Source: DATKZB01 sp035528235 (GTDB lineage: Bacteria > Planctomycetota > Phycisphaerae > FEN-1346). Taken from it: a stretch of 27,916 nt of DNA. The first letter of the stretch is position 1. Each line of letters opens with the position of its first letter. The stretch lies in assembly GCA_035528235.1 (NCBI GenBank), contig DATKZB010000402.1, forward strand, positions 1 to 27,916, in the 5' to 3' direction. This document shows, in pieces, positions 15,277-22,825 of the stretch. The notes below the pieces were generated by a model. It did not search any database and was not told the origin of the DNA. It was given only the letters and a program-made list of their open reading frames with translations. The translations under genes were made by a program, and so were the position numbers.

Positions 15277-15882
15277 ATGGCCAGGAAGGCACCGCTCGAG
15301 ACGTACCGCAAGAAACGCGACTTCGCGAAGTCGCCCGAACCGGCGGGCAAGGGCCGCAAGGGAGAACCCGCCGGCGCCAAGCCGCCCATCTTCGTCGTCC
15401 AGAAACACAAGGCCCGGACGCTGCACTACGATTTCCGGCTCGAAGTCGACGGGGTCCTCAAGTCGTGGGCCGTGCCGAAGGGGCCGAGCACCAGCCCCAA
15501 GGACAAGCGGCTGGCGGTCATGGTCGAGGACCACCCCCTGGAGTACGCCGGCTTCGAGGGCACGATACCCGCCGACGAGTACGGGGCCGGGCCGGTCATC
15601 GTCTGGGACGCCGGGTTCTGGGCGTACCTGCCCGCGGAGGACGGGCCGGCGACCGCGGCCGAGGCCCTGGCCGCGGGGTTCCTCCAGGTCCGGCTCGAGG
15701 GGCAGAAACTGCGGGGCGGGTACAAACTGGTGCACGCGCGGCTGGGCGGCGACGAAAAGAACTGGCTCCTCATCAAGAAGAACGACGCCCAGGCCGACCC
15801 CGACCGCAACCCCGTCCGCGACGAGCCGCAGTCGGTCCTCTCGGGCCGCACCATCGAGGACCTGCTGGAAGCGGAAGGCTAG
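15277..15882 (+). CDS. Stand-alone LigD-type DNA 3'-phosphoesterase
   Basis: A 201-residue protein matching the 3'-phosphoesterase (PE) domain normally fused in DNA ligase D of bacterial non-homologous end joining. PE removes 3'-phosphate and 3'-ribonucleotide ends so that breaks can be ligated. The metal and catalytic residues appear in order: His44, then HYDFRLE giving His50, Asp52 and Arg54, and His86 in VEDHPLEY; their spacing equals that of the known Pseudomonas LigD PE site. No ligase, polymerase or Ku gene is in the window. The start follows GGGAGGAGGG (from 15256) at a rather long distance. The basic N-terminus (residues 1-35) is probably disordered. Stand-alone PE proteins are known in bacteria and archaea. 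Confidence 0.88.
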   Translation: MARKAPLETYRKKRDFAKSPEPAGKGRKGEPAGAKPPIFVVQKHKARTLHYDFRLEVDGVLKSWAVPKGPSTSPKDKRLAVMVEDHPLEYAGFEGTIPADEYGAGPVIVWDAGFWAYLPAEDGPATAAEALAAGFLQVRLEGQKLRGGYKLVHARLGGDEKNWLLIKKNDAQADPDRNPVRDEPQSVLSGRTIEDLLEAEG

Positions 15883-15888
15883 CGCAGT

Positions 15889-16239
15889 TCACGGTTGAGT
15901 GTACCACCTCCCGTGACGGGTGGCATGCCCAGACCGCCTTCGTCTGGGCATGCATGCCCACGCGTGAAGCCAGACGCCGGTGTCGGTCGTCAGGACGATC
16001 CACTCGCCGCCGTTCGTCCAGCCGACGTTGTACCCCTCGCTGCCCATCTCGACGCCGACGGTGTCGGGCGCCCGGTACCTGCCGTCGCCGTCCTTGCCGG
16101 CGTCGTCGTGATAGCCGATGCCCTCGCCGCCGACCTTGTAGTCCTCGGCCTCGAGGTGAATGAGATCGGCCCTGGCCACGGCACCTGTGCACAGGCTAAT
16201 CGCGGCCACGACAGCCATCCAAAATCTCATGGTACGCAT
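15889..16239 (-). pseudogene. Truncated CBM6-like secreted protein
   Basis: The reading frame starts with a signal peptide (MRFWMAVVAAISLCTGAVARA) and about 60 residues that look like the first half of a CBM6 carbohydrate-binding module: HLEAEDYKVGGEGIGYHD, then EGYNVGWTNGGEWIVL. Homology-like sequence ends at about TTDTGVW. The rest is the translation of a hairpin repeat (15923-15953) and flank, rich in arginine and without module features, ending at 15889. A complete CBM6 would need about 60 more residues and these proteins usually carry a catalytic domain too. No ribosome site is seen before either possible ATG (16239 or 16230). It is best read as a gene remnant cut at the hairpin. Confidence 0.7.
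15923..15953. repeat. 12-base-arm hairpin within the gene remnant
   Basis: Perfect arms GCATGCCCAGAC (15923-15934) and GTCTGGGCATGC (15942-15953) surround a seven-base loop. Part of the arm (GCATGCCCA) recurs at once at 15952-15960. It starts 41 bases after the phosphoesterase stop and could end that transcript, but there is no T-tract. It also marks the point where the CBM6-like gene loses its similarity. Confidence 0.75.
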
Positions 16240-16302
16240 CGCTAGTCTACCGTCATCCTGTTCATGGCATAACCAGACATGCCAAGGCACTCGCCCGCCA
16301 AA

Positions 16303-16335
16303 TAAAAAGGTCCGGAGAGCGGCTCCCTCCGGACC
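16303..16335 (-). terminator. Rho-independent terminator (minus strand)
   Basis: Read on the minus strand, arms GGTCCGGAG and CTCCGGACC (16327-16335 and 16309-16317) around a nine-base loop are followed by TTTTTATTT. This is the only textbook terminator in the window. It lies 277 bases beyond the xylulokinase stop, so it may end that transcript, and it lies just upstream of the CBM6-like remnant. Confidence 0.75.
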
Positions 16336-16611
16336 ACTTACATTGCACCCGAGAAAAGGCTTGAGGCAAATCGAAGCGGCAAAAAAATCTCAGATTCCGT
16401 CCGGCGCACGCATCCTATCTTCCCCATCTTGACGCATAAATGGGATTTCAGCCTCGCCGGACGCGGATTCCGCGCCCACGCGCCCGCCTATAGCGGTTTA
16501 ACTTTGCGTGTTTGCGCGGCGGGTCCCCGCACCCGCCGCGCTGGAGGTCCGATTGCCGGTTGGCGCGGGGGATAAACCCCCGCGCTACAGCGGTGGATAC
16601 AAAACGCCCGC
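16336..16611. other. Non-coding gap with relatively A/T-rich part
   Basis: No supported gene. Bases 16336-16450 are less GC-rich than the rest of the window, with an A run at 16381-16387. The right half holds copy 3 of the double-hairpin element. It may be the residue of a lost gene, given the neighbouring CBM6-like remnant; no direct sign of what it was remains. Confidence 0.5.
16514..16585. repeat. Double-hairpin interspersed repeat, copy 3
   Basis: Hairpin one is as in the other copies: GCGCGGCGGGT (16514-16524) and ACCCGCCGCGC (16531-16541), loop CCCCGC. The spacer is again 21 bases. Hairpin two has been replaced by a different one with arms GCGCGGGGG (16563-16571) and CCCCCGCGC (16577-16585) around ATAAA. 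Pairing is kept although the sequence changed, which suggests the fold matters or that the element is modular. Confidence 0.8.
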
Positions 16612-18147
16612 CTACCCCTGGGCCGCGCCCGCCATCCGGGCGAAGTCGTCTTTCAGGCTCCGGTAGAGTTGGCCGTACTCGGGGTACAGGGCGTCGTACG
16701 TCCGGACGTTGCGGCGGTTGGGCTTGGACTGCCGGAGCCTGCGGATGGTGGCGTCGCAGGCCTCGGGAACCGACTTCCAGACGCCGGTGCCCACGCCCGC
16801 CAACAGGGCCACGCCGTAGGCGGGACCCTCGGCGCTGGCGACCGTCCAGACGCTCTGGCGATAAACGTCGGCCTGAAGGCCCCGCCAGAACGCGCTCTTG
16901 GCCCCGCCGCCAGACACCCGAATCTCCGTCACCGGGACGCCCATGCCCTGGATGATTCCCAGGCAGTCGCGCATGGCGTACGTGGCGCCCTCGATGACGG
17001 CCCGGGCCATGTGCGCGCGGGTGTGCATGTTCGAGAGGCCGATCCAGGCGGCCCGGGCGTTGGGGTCGGCGTGAGGGGTCCGCTCGCCCGTGAGGTAGGG
17101 CAGGAAGTAAAGGCCATCGCTACCGGGCGGGACCTTGGCGGCATCGGCCGTAATCAGTTCGTACGGGTCGACCTTGCGGCGCCGGGCCTCCTTCACGAGG
17201 TCCTGGCACAGGACGTTGCGGAACCACTGGAGGCTCCCCCCTGCCGCCAGCACGACGCCCATCACGTGCCACTTGCCCGCCACGGCGTGGCAGAAGGTGT
17301 GGACGCGGCCCTTGGGGTCGGTCTCGACCGTGTCGGCGTGGGCGAAGACGACGCCGCTGGTGCCCAGGGTGGCCGAGATGACGCCCCGGCGGACGATGCC
17401 GTTGCCGACGGCCCCGGCCGCCTGGTCGCCTCCGCCGCCGACCACGGGCGTGCCGGCGGCCAGGCCGGTCGCCTTGGCGGCCGCCGGCGTCAGCCGGCCC
17501 GAGACCTCCTGAGACTCGTACACGTCGGGCAGAAGGGCCGGGTCGATATCCAGCAGGCCCAGCAGTTTCCGGGACCACCGGCGGCGTTTGACGTCCAGCA
17601 GCAGCGTGCCGGAGGAGTCGCTGACCTCGGTGGCAAACTCATCCGTCAGGCGATACCGCACGTAATCTTTCGGCAGCAGGATGCGGGTGGTGCGGTCGTA
17701 GACGCGCGGCTCGTGCTTGCGGACCCAGAGGATCTTGGGGGCCGTGAAACCGGTCAGGGCGGGGTTGGAGACCATGGCGATGAGTTTGGCCCGTCCGCCG
17801 GCCCGGCGGGTAATCTCGTCGCACTCGGCGCCGGTGCGCTGGTCGTTCCACAGGATGGCCCGGCGCAACACCTTGCCGCCGCGGTCGAGAAACACGCTGC
17901 CGTGCATCTGGCCCGAGAGGCCCACGCCGCCCACCTCGGCGCCCTTGACTCTTGCCGCGGCCAGGGCCTGGCGGACGCTCCGGACGGTGGCCTGCCACCA
18001 GTCCTCGGGCACCTGCTCGCTCCAGGCGGGCTTGGGCGCGTAACACGGATACTCGACGGTGACTGACGCCCGGATCCGGCCGCGAGGGTCCACCAGCAGC
18101 GTCTTCGTTCCGCTCGTGCCGATGTCGATACCCACGAGGTAGGCCAT
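16612..18147 (-). CDS. xylB: Xylulokinase (FGGY family)
   Basis: Phosphorylates D-xylulose with ATP, feeding the pentose phosphate pathway. The 511-residue protein has the two FGGY actin-like domains. GIDIGTSGTK (6-15) is the phosphate-1 motif with Asp8; GLSGQMHG (76-83) is the substrate-binding signature of xylulokinases; and Asp241 in GGGGDQAAGAVGNG is the catalytic base. The ATG is preceded by GGAGGG. It is downstream of the DUF2007 gene on the same strand (gap 151 bases). No xylose isomerase is in the window. Related FGGY kinases for other pentuloses are possible, but the QMHG signature favours xylulose. Confidence 0.93.
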   Translation of the reverse strand: MAYLVGIDIGTSGTKTLLVDPRGRIRASVTVEYPCYAPKPAWSEQVPEDWWQATVRSVRQALAAARVKGAEVGGVGLSGQMHGSVFLDRGGKVLRRAILWNDQRTGAECDEITRRAGGRAKLIAMVSNPALTGFTAPKILWVRKHEPRVYDRTTRILLPKDYVRYRLTDEFATEVSDSSGTLLLDVKRRRWSRKLLGLLDIDPALLPDVYESQEVSGRLTPAAAKATGLAAGTPVVGGGGDQAAGAVGNGIVRRGVISATLGTSGVVFAHADTVETDPKGRVHTFCHAVAGKWHVMGVVLAAGGSLQWFRNVLCQDLVKEARRRKVDPYELITADAAKVPPGSDGLYFLPYLTGERTPHADPNARAAWIGLSNMHTRAHMARAVIEGATYAMRDCLGIIQGMGVPVTEIRVSGGGAKSAFWRGLQADVYRQSVWTVASAEGPAYGVALLAGVGTGVWKSVPEACDATIRRLRQSKPNRRNVRTYDALYPEYGQLYRSLKDDFARMAGAAQG

Positions 18148-18298
18148 GTGACCCTCCAGATTTGACGTGCGGCCCGCCCGTTCGGCGAGGCGGGGTGGCC
18201 GGTTCCGGCCGGATCAGGCTCAAGGCGGGAGACACCCGCGAGACGGTCAGCCGCAGCCGAGGCACCCGGCCCGGGACGACCGCACGCGGGACCGACGG

Positions 18299-18862
18299 CT
18301 ACTCGTCGTCATCCTCCCACTCCTCGTCATCGTCCCAGTCATCGTCGTCGTCTTCGTCGTCGTCATCGTCCCAGTCGTCGTCATCGTCCCAGTCATCGTC
18401 GTCGTCGTCGAGATCGTCGTCCAGCGAGTCGAGTTCTTCCAGGTCGTCGCCCCCGATGTCCTCCAGGTCTTCCCCGCGTTTGTCCAGGGTCTCATCGTCG
18501 TCCAAGTCGTCGCCCTCCGGTCTGGTGGATTCGAGTTCGGCAATCAACTCGGCCGCCTCGTCCGCAAGTTCCTCGGGTACCAGCACGGGCACGCCTGCTC
18601 CGACGTCGGGGATGCCGGCGACGCCGGCGCCCTCGCCTTCCAGCATGGTCGGGATACCGTGAGCCTCGAGTTCGGCCTTGAACAGTTCGGCCTCGAGCAT
18701 GTTGCCGGCGTGCACCAGGAGCACGAGTTCGGTGTACTCGACGGGCCCGTTCGTCCTGGCCTTCACCTCGCCCCTGACGCTCGCCGGCTGGGGAGTCGGC
18801 TCTGCCACATCGCGCGTCCGCCTGTCGTCCGGTTGCTGTCGGCACTTGCGCTTACGGGGCAT
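18299..18862 (-). CDS. DUF2007-like protein with Asp/Trp hexapeptide tail
   Basis: A 187-residue protein in three parts. Residues 1-40 are basic and polar. Residues 43-110 look like DUF2007 (putative signal-transducing domain): LVLLVHAGNMLEAELFKAEL, then HGIPTMLEGEG and VLVPEELADEAAELIAEL. Residues 117-187 are almost entirely Asp/Glu, with Trp at 158, 164, 176 and 182. Position 170, where the six-residue period predicts another Trp, is Glu, so the tail is a [W/E]DDDDD-type repeat. The coding DNA is correspondingly repetitive (18302-18391). No signal peptide is present. The tail could bind divalent metal ions or basic proteins, or mimic DNA; none of this is shown. AAGGGAG precedes the ATG and a good promoter lies at 18900. 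Confidence 0.8.
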   Translation of the reverse strand: MPRKRKCRQQPDDRRTRDVAEPTPQPASVRGEVKARTNGPVEYTELVLLVHAGNMLEAELFKAELEAHGIPTMLEGEGAGVAGIPDVGAGVPVLVPEELADEAAELIAELESTRPEGDDLDDDETLDKRGEDLEDIGGDDLEELDSLDDDLDDDDDDWDDDDDWDDDDDEDDDDDWDDDEEWEDDDE

Positions 18863-18899
18863 AGACGACTCCCTTCGTCCCCTTGGCCGTACGGCGCGG

Positions 18900-18929
18900 A
18901 GTGTAAGGACGCGGCCAAGAGACTGTCAA
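18900..18929 (-). promoter_or_regulatory. Sigma70-type promoter of the DUF2007 gene
   Basis: On the minus strand a perfect TTGACA (18924-18929) is followed by 18 bases and TACACT (18900-18905, 4 of 6). Transcription would start near 18893, about 30 bases before the ATG. The same -10 sequence is used by the divergent promoter at 19173. Confidence 0.7.
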
Positions 18930-19150
18930 GAGCAAAAAGGTTTGCCGATTTTCCTCCGTCGGCGGGGCCAAACAGCCGCCCCGGCGCCCTGCCGCAACGC
19001 CCCGCCGGACCGCCCGGCGCGGCCGTCCACGACGTGGCGCGCCCCCCGTCAGCCTCCAGGTTACGCCGCCTCGGTAGGCCTGTGCAAGAGGGTCCACACT
19101 TCTTGCGGCAAGGCGGTCCGTCGCGCCCCGCGCCCGCCGCCGGTTGCCGG

Positions 19151-19178
19151 TTGATTCCCGGCCGCGCCGGGTTACACT
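19151..19178 (+). promoter_or_regulatory. Probable promoter of the GHL10 gene
   Basis: TTGATT (19151-19156) is followed by 16 bases and TACACT (19173-19178). The spacer contains the dyad CCCGGC/GCCGGG (19157-19162, 19166-19171). The start point would be near 19185, about 38 bases before the ATG. Confidence 0.55.
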
Positions 19179-19222
19179 CGTCCGCAGGGTCGCGCAAGTC
19201 GCGTCGGCCGGGGAGACCTGCC

Positions 19223-21664
19223 ATGAGACCGTCCTGTGCCCTTGCCTGTGCGGTAGGCCTGCTCTCGGCCATGGCCCTCGGTGCCGCCGCGGCCACGCGG
19301 GAAGTGCTGACCGTCGTCGACGGGTGCGCGTACCCGGACTCGACCGCAGCGCAGGCCCTCTGGCAGCCGATGTCGGGCACGGCCGTCGTCGAGGCCGCCA
19401 CGGTCGGCGGCCGCGCGTGCCTCCGAATGCCCTGCAACTTCGCCGGGACACGCATCGAACGGGCGTCGTGGGACCGGGCCGTCGAACTCGACCTGACGGC
19501 GTGTCGCGGCATCCGGTTCCTGCTGTACGTGGGCGACGCCTCGCCGGTGGGGCACTTCAGCCTGTACTTCGAGAGCCCCGGAGGCTGGTACGCCGCGTCG
19601 TTCGCCCCGCGCCAGAGGGGACGCTGGCACGTCGTGACCGTCGACAAGCAGGACACGCGGATCGAGGGCCGCCCGGCCGGGTGGGGCGAGATACGGACCA
19701 TCCGCATCTCGGCCTGGCGCGGACGTAACGAAGACACCGAGTTCCACCTGGCCGACCTCGCCACCGTCGGCCTGGAGACCGACATCGTGGTCGTGCGGGC
19801 CGAGTCGCTGGCCCGCACCGCCCCGCGCGAGGTCGAGTCGGTCGGCCAGTACACCGAGGGCATGGTCCGGGCCCTGGCCGACCTGGGGCTGGGCGGCGCC
19901 GTCGTCAGCGACCTCGACCTGACGGCCGAGCGGCTCCGCAAGACCCGCCTGGTCATCCTGCCGCACAACCCCGGCATGGCCGACACCGCGGCCGAGACGC
20001 TCGCCCGGTGGCTCGACGGCGGCGGCAAGCTGCTCGCCTTCTACAGCCTGCCCGGCAACCTGGCAGCGGTCGCGGGCGTCCAGTGGAAGGGCCACGTGAG
20101 CCAGAAGTACCCCGGGTCCTTCTCGTCGATCCGCTTCGGGCCGGGCGCCCCCGTGGGCGCCCCGCCGGTCGTCGGCCAGATGTCGTGGAACGTCCAGCAC
20201 GTGGCCCCCGACGGCGACCGCAGCCGCGTCGCCGCCACCTGGTTCGACGACCAGGGCCGCGACACCGGCCTGCCGGCCGTCGTCGTCTCGGACCGCTGCG
20301 TGTACATGACGCACGTGCTGCTGGACGACGACGCGGCCAACAAGCGGCGGATGCTGCTGGCGATGGTGGGGCACCTGGTGCCGGACGTCTGGCGCCAGGC
20401 GGCCGCCGGCACGCTCGAAGGCCTCGGCCGCATGGGACCGTACGAGACGTTCGACGAGGCCCGCCGTGGCATCGCCCGCGACGCCGCCGGCGACGCCACG
20501 GCCCTGGATGCCCTCGCCCGCGCCACCAAGAGCCGCGATGAGGCGGCCGCGCGGCTGGCCGAGTCGAAGTTCCCCGAATCGATGGACGCCGCCGCCCAGG
20601 CCGCGCGGTTGCTGGTGGAGGCCCGCTGCCGCGCGCAAAAACCGCTGGCGGGCGAGCACCGCGCCTTCTGGTGCCACAGCGCCTTCGGGCCCGCCGGCAT
20701 GACGTGGGACGAGTCCATCAAGGTCCTCGCCGACAACGGGTTCACGGCTATCCTGCCGAACATGCTCTGGGGCGGCGTGACGTTCGGCCAGAGCCGCGTC
20801 CTGCCCGTCGCCCCGGACGTCCGGGAGAAGGGCGACCAGATCGCCGCGTGCCTGGCCGCGTGCAAGAAGTACGGCATCCAGTGCCACGTCTGGAAGGTCA
20901 ACTGGAACATGGGCTGGCGGACGCCCAAGGAGTTCCTCGACCGGATGAAACAGGAAGGCCGCACCCAAGTCGACTTCGGCGGCAAGCCCGAAGACCGGTG
21001 GCTGTGCCCGTCGCACCCCGAGAACCAGCGGCTGGAGATCGAGTCGATGGCGGAGGTGGCCACACGCTACCAGGTGCACGGCATCCACTTCGATTACATC
21101 CGGTACCCCGGCGGCGACCACTGTTTCTGCCCGGGGTGCCGCGAACGGTTCGAGAAGTCCCTCGGCCGCAAGGTCGCCAACTGGCCCGAGGACGTGCGGA
21201 AGGACACGGCGCTGGAGGAGAAGTGGCTGGACTTCCGGCGCGAGCAGATTACGCGGGTCGTGGCCGAGGTCAGCCGCATCGTCCGCAAAGAGCGGCCCAC
21301 GTGCCGCATCAGCGCCGCCGTCTTCCCCAACTGGCCCGCCGACCGCAGAACCATCGGCCAGGACTGGAAGGTCTGGTGCGACCGCGGGTACCTCGATTTC
21401 GTCTGCCCGATGGACTACACCGCCCACGACATGGAGTTCGAGGGCAAGGTCGAGCAGCAGGTGAAGTGGGCCGGCCGCGTGCCCTGTTACCCGGGGATCG
21501 GCCTGTCGGTGTGGCCGAACACGGCCGACGTGGGCAAACTCATCGACCAGATTCTCATCGCCCGGCGTCTCGGCACGAAAGGCTTCACCGTCTTCGAGTT
21601 CAACCCCACCTCCGCCCGCCAGGTCGTGCCGCTGTGCGGGCTGGGGATAACGCGGAAACCTTGA
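19223..21664 (+). CDS. Secreted GHL10 (DUF187/YngK-like) glycosidase-like protein
   Basis: An 813-residue exported protein. After the signal peptide (MRPSCALACAVGLLSAMALG) comes a beta-sandwich-like region (about 30-190; RGIRFLLYVGD, HFSLYFESPGGWY). An alpha/beta region (about 190-330; RLVILPHNPGMAD, WLDGGGKLLAFY) resembles the glutamine-amidotransferase-like domain of some glycosidases. From about 478 to the end is a GHL10 TIM barrel: GMTWDESIKVLADNGFTAIL, then GIHFDYIRYPGGDHCFCPGC with the likely catalytic-site Asp624 and cysteines at 634, 636 and 639, then DFVCPMDYT. The family acts on polysaccharides, but its exact substrates are poorly known. The ATG at 19223 is chosen for the signal peptide and GGGGAGA upstream; the frame is open further upstream but only antisense to the DUF2007 gene. 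Confidence 0.85.
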   Translation: MRPSCALACAVGLLSAMALGAAAATREVLTVVDGCAYPDSTAAQALWQPMSGTAVVEAATVGGRACLRMPCNFAGTRIERASWDRAVELDLTACRGIRFLLYVGDASPVGHFSLYFESPGGWYAASFAPRQRGRWHVVTVDKQDTRIEGRPAGWGEIRTIRISAWRGRNEDTEFHLADLATVGLETDIVVVRAESLARTAPREVESVGQYTEGMVRALADLGLGGAVVSDLDLTAERLRKTRLVILPHNPGMADTAAETLARWLDGGGKLLAFYSLPGNLAAVAGVQWKGHVSQKYPGSFSSIRFGPGAPVGAPPVVGQMSWNVQHVAPDGDRSRVAATWFDDQGRDTGLPAVVVSDRCVYMTHVLLDDDAANKRRMLLAMVGHLVPDVWRQAAAGTLEGLGRMGPYETFDEARRGIARDAAGDATALDALARATKSRDEAAARLAESKFPESMDAAAQAARLLVEARCRAQKPLAGEHRAFWCHSAFGPAGMTWDESIKVLADNGFTAILPNMLWGGVTFGQSRVLPVAPDVREKGDQIAACLAACKKYGIQCHVWKVNWNMGWRTPKEFLDRMKQEGRTQVDFGGKPEDRWLCPSHPENQRLEIESMAEVATRYQVHGIHFDYIRYPGGDHCFCPGCRERFEKSLGRKVANWPEDVRKDTALEEKWLDFRREQITRVVAEVSRIVRKERPTCRISAAVFPNWPADRRTIGQDWKVWCDRGYLDFVCPMDYTAHDMEFEGKVEQQVKWAGRVPCYPGIGLSVWPNTADVGKLIDQILIARRLGTKGFTVFEFNPTSARQVVPLCGLGITRKP

Positions 21665-21689
21665 CCGCCGCGCCCCCCCTGCCTAGACT
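21661..21689 (+). promoter_or_regulatory. Promoter overlapping the GHL10 stop codon
   Basis: TTGACC (21661-21666, 5 of 6) contains the GHL10 stop codon. It is followed by 17 bases and TAGACT (21684-21689, 4 of 6). It would start transcription near 21696 for the dehydrogenase gene at 21723, allowing expression independent of GHL10. Confidence 0.6.
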
Positions 21690-21722
21690 GGCCGCGCATC
21701 GAGACCGCGAAAGGACACGCAC

Positions 21723-22724
21723 GTGGCCGAACGGAAACCGAAGATAGGCGTCGTCATCCACACGACGCTGGCCGAGACGATGTTTGCCCCCGAAGACCGG
21801 GCGCGGCTGAACGCCCTGGGCGAGGTCCGCTGGACCGAGTCGGCCGAGCCCATCGACGAGGCGGACGCCATCGCCCTGCTCCAGGGGTGCCAGGTCGGCA
21901 TCGGATCGTGGGGCACGCCCTGCCCGACGTCCGACGCCCTGGTGCGGGCCTGCCCCGACCTCGTGCTGTGGGAACACGCCGCCGGAACGGTCCGCGCCAT
22001 GCTGACGCCGCTGGCGGCCGAGCAGGGCCTGGTCGTCGCCTCGTGCAAGACGGCCATCGCCGACACGGTGGCCGAGATGGCCTTGGGCGAGATACTCATC
22101 GGCCTGCGGAGAATCCTCGAGAACCGCGAGGCCAACCGCGCCGGCGCCACCCCGATGCCGACGGGCATCCGGTCGCTCGACACGGCGACGATCGGCGTCG
22201 TGGGCGCCTCGGCCGTGGGCCGGCGTCTCATCCACCTGCTGAAGGCCTGCGGCAGCCGGCACATCCTGGTGTACGACCCGTTCCTCGCCGACGCCGACGC
22301 GGCCGCGCTGGGCGTCACCCGCACCGACGACCTGCTGCGCCTGTGCCGCGAGGCCGACGCCGTGACCGTCCACGCCCCCTCGCTGCCGTCCACCGAGAAG
22401 ATGCTGGGGGCCGAGCATTTCCGGGCCATGGCCGACGACGCCGTGTTCGTCAACACGGCGCGCGGCTCGTGCATCGACGAAGCGGCCCTGGTGGCGGAAC
22501 TGGCGAAGGGACGCCTGCTGGCCTTCATCGACGTAACGGACCCCGAGCCGGCGGCGGCCGACTCGCCGCTGCGGACGCTGCCCAACGTCGTCCTGACGTC
22601 GCACATCGCGGGGGCCCCGTGGCTGAACATCGGACGCCAGGCCGTCGACGACGTGGCCGCGTTCCTGTCGGGCGGCCGCCCCAAGGCCGTCCAGAGCCGC
22701 GACCTGCTCGACCGCATCGCATAA
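21723..22724 (+). CDS. D-2-hydroxyacid dehydrogenase, NAD-binding
   Basis: Oxidises a D-2-hydroxyacid to the 2-ketoacid, or the reverse, with NAD(H). The 333-residue protein has the family's catalytic triad in order: Arg247 in VNTARGSCIDE, Glu275 in DVTDPEP, and His294 in SHIAGAPW. The nucleotide-binding loop reads GVVGASAVGRR, where the usual GxGxxG is GxSxxG. The start is GTG, with GAAAGGA (from 21709) before it. It could be phosphoglycerate dehydrogenase-like or glyoxylate/hydroxypyruvate reductase-like; there is no serine-biosynthesis context or ACT domain. Sequence just before the cupin gene carries a tandem repeat. A role in sugar-acid metabolism with neighbouring genes is inferred. Confidence 0.88.
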   Translation: MAERKPKIGVVIHTTLAETMFAPEDRARLNALGEVRWTESAEPIDEADAIALLQGCQVGIGSWGTPCPTSDALVRACPDLVLWEHAAGTVRAMLTPLAAEQGLVVASCKTAIADTVAEMALGEILIGLRRILENREANRAGATPMPTGIRSLDTATIGVVGASAVGRRLIHLLKACGSRHILVYDPFLADADAAALGVTRTDDLLRLCREADAVTVHAPSLPSTEKMLGAEHFRAMADDAVFVNTARGSCIDEAALVAELAKGRLLAFIDVTDPEPAAADSPLRTLPNVVLTSHIAGAPWLNIGRQAVDDVAAFLSGGRPKAVQSRDLLDRIA

Positions 22725-22728
22725 AGGT

Positions 22729-22792
22729 GTTAGCCGCGACCCAAGTTAGCCGCGGCCCATATTAGCCGCGACCCATATTAGCCGCGACCCAA
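22729..22792. repeat. Four 16-base tandem repeats
   Basis: Four contiguous copies (22729, 22745, 22761, 22777) of a 16-base unit, consensus RTTAGCCGCGACCCAW. Differences are limited to the first and last bases and one G in copy two. The array begins five bases after the dehydrogenase stop and ends 33 bases before the cupin ATG. There are no spacers, so this is not CRISPR. It could be a protein-binding array or a slippage product. Confidence 0.85.
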
Positions 22793-22825
22793 AGGGGAGC
22801 GGTACTCAAAGAAAAGGATCTTGCC

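Larger units (their letters stand above)
18863..19222. other. Divergent intergenic region with two promoters
   Basis: This 360-base gap separates the minus-strand DUF2007 gene from the plus-strand GHL10 gene. It contains one promoter for each direction (18900-18929 and 19151-19178). The 220 bases between them hold no supported gene. Long frames crossing it on the plus strand are the antisense of the Asp/Trp tail and are not genes. Confidence 0.6.

Noticed and set aside
16244..16249. Minus-strand TAGACT as a -10 box for the CBM6-like remnant
   Set aside because: It lies only five bases from the first possible ATG and has no acceptable -35 partner.
18167..19222. Plus-strand frame running into the GHL10 gene from 18167
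   Set aside because: It is the antisense of the Asp/Trp-rich DUF2007 tail and then intergenic sequence with promoters. The signal peptide, ribosome site and promoter all place the GHL10 start at 19223.
19172..21427. Long minus-strand frame opposite the GHL10 gene
   Set aside because: High GC content leaves long antisense frames open. The translation is rich in Arg, Gly and Ala without domain motifs, while the plus strand has a signal peptide and conserved motifs.
22729..22792. CRISPR array
   Set aside because: The 16-base repeats are contiguous with no spacers, and no cas gene is present in the window.
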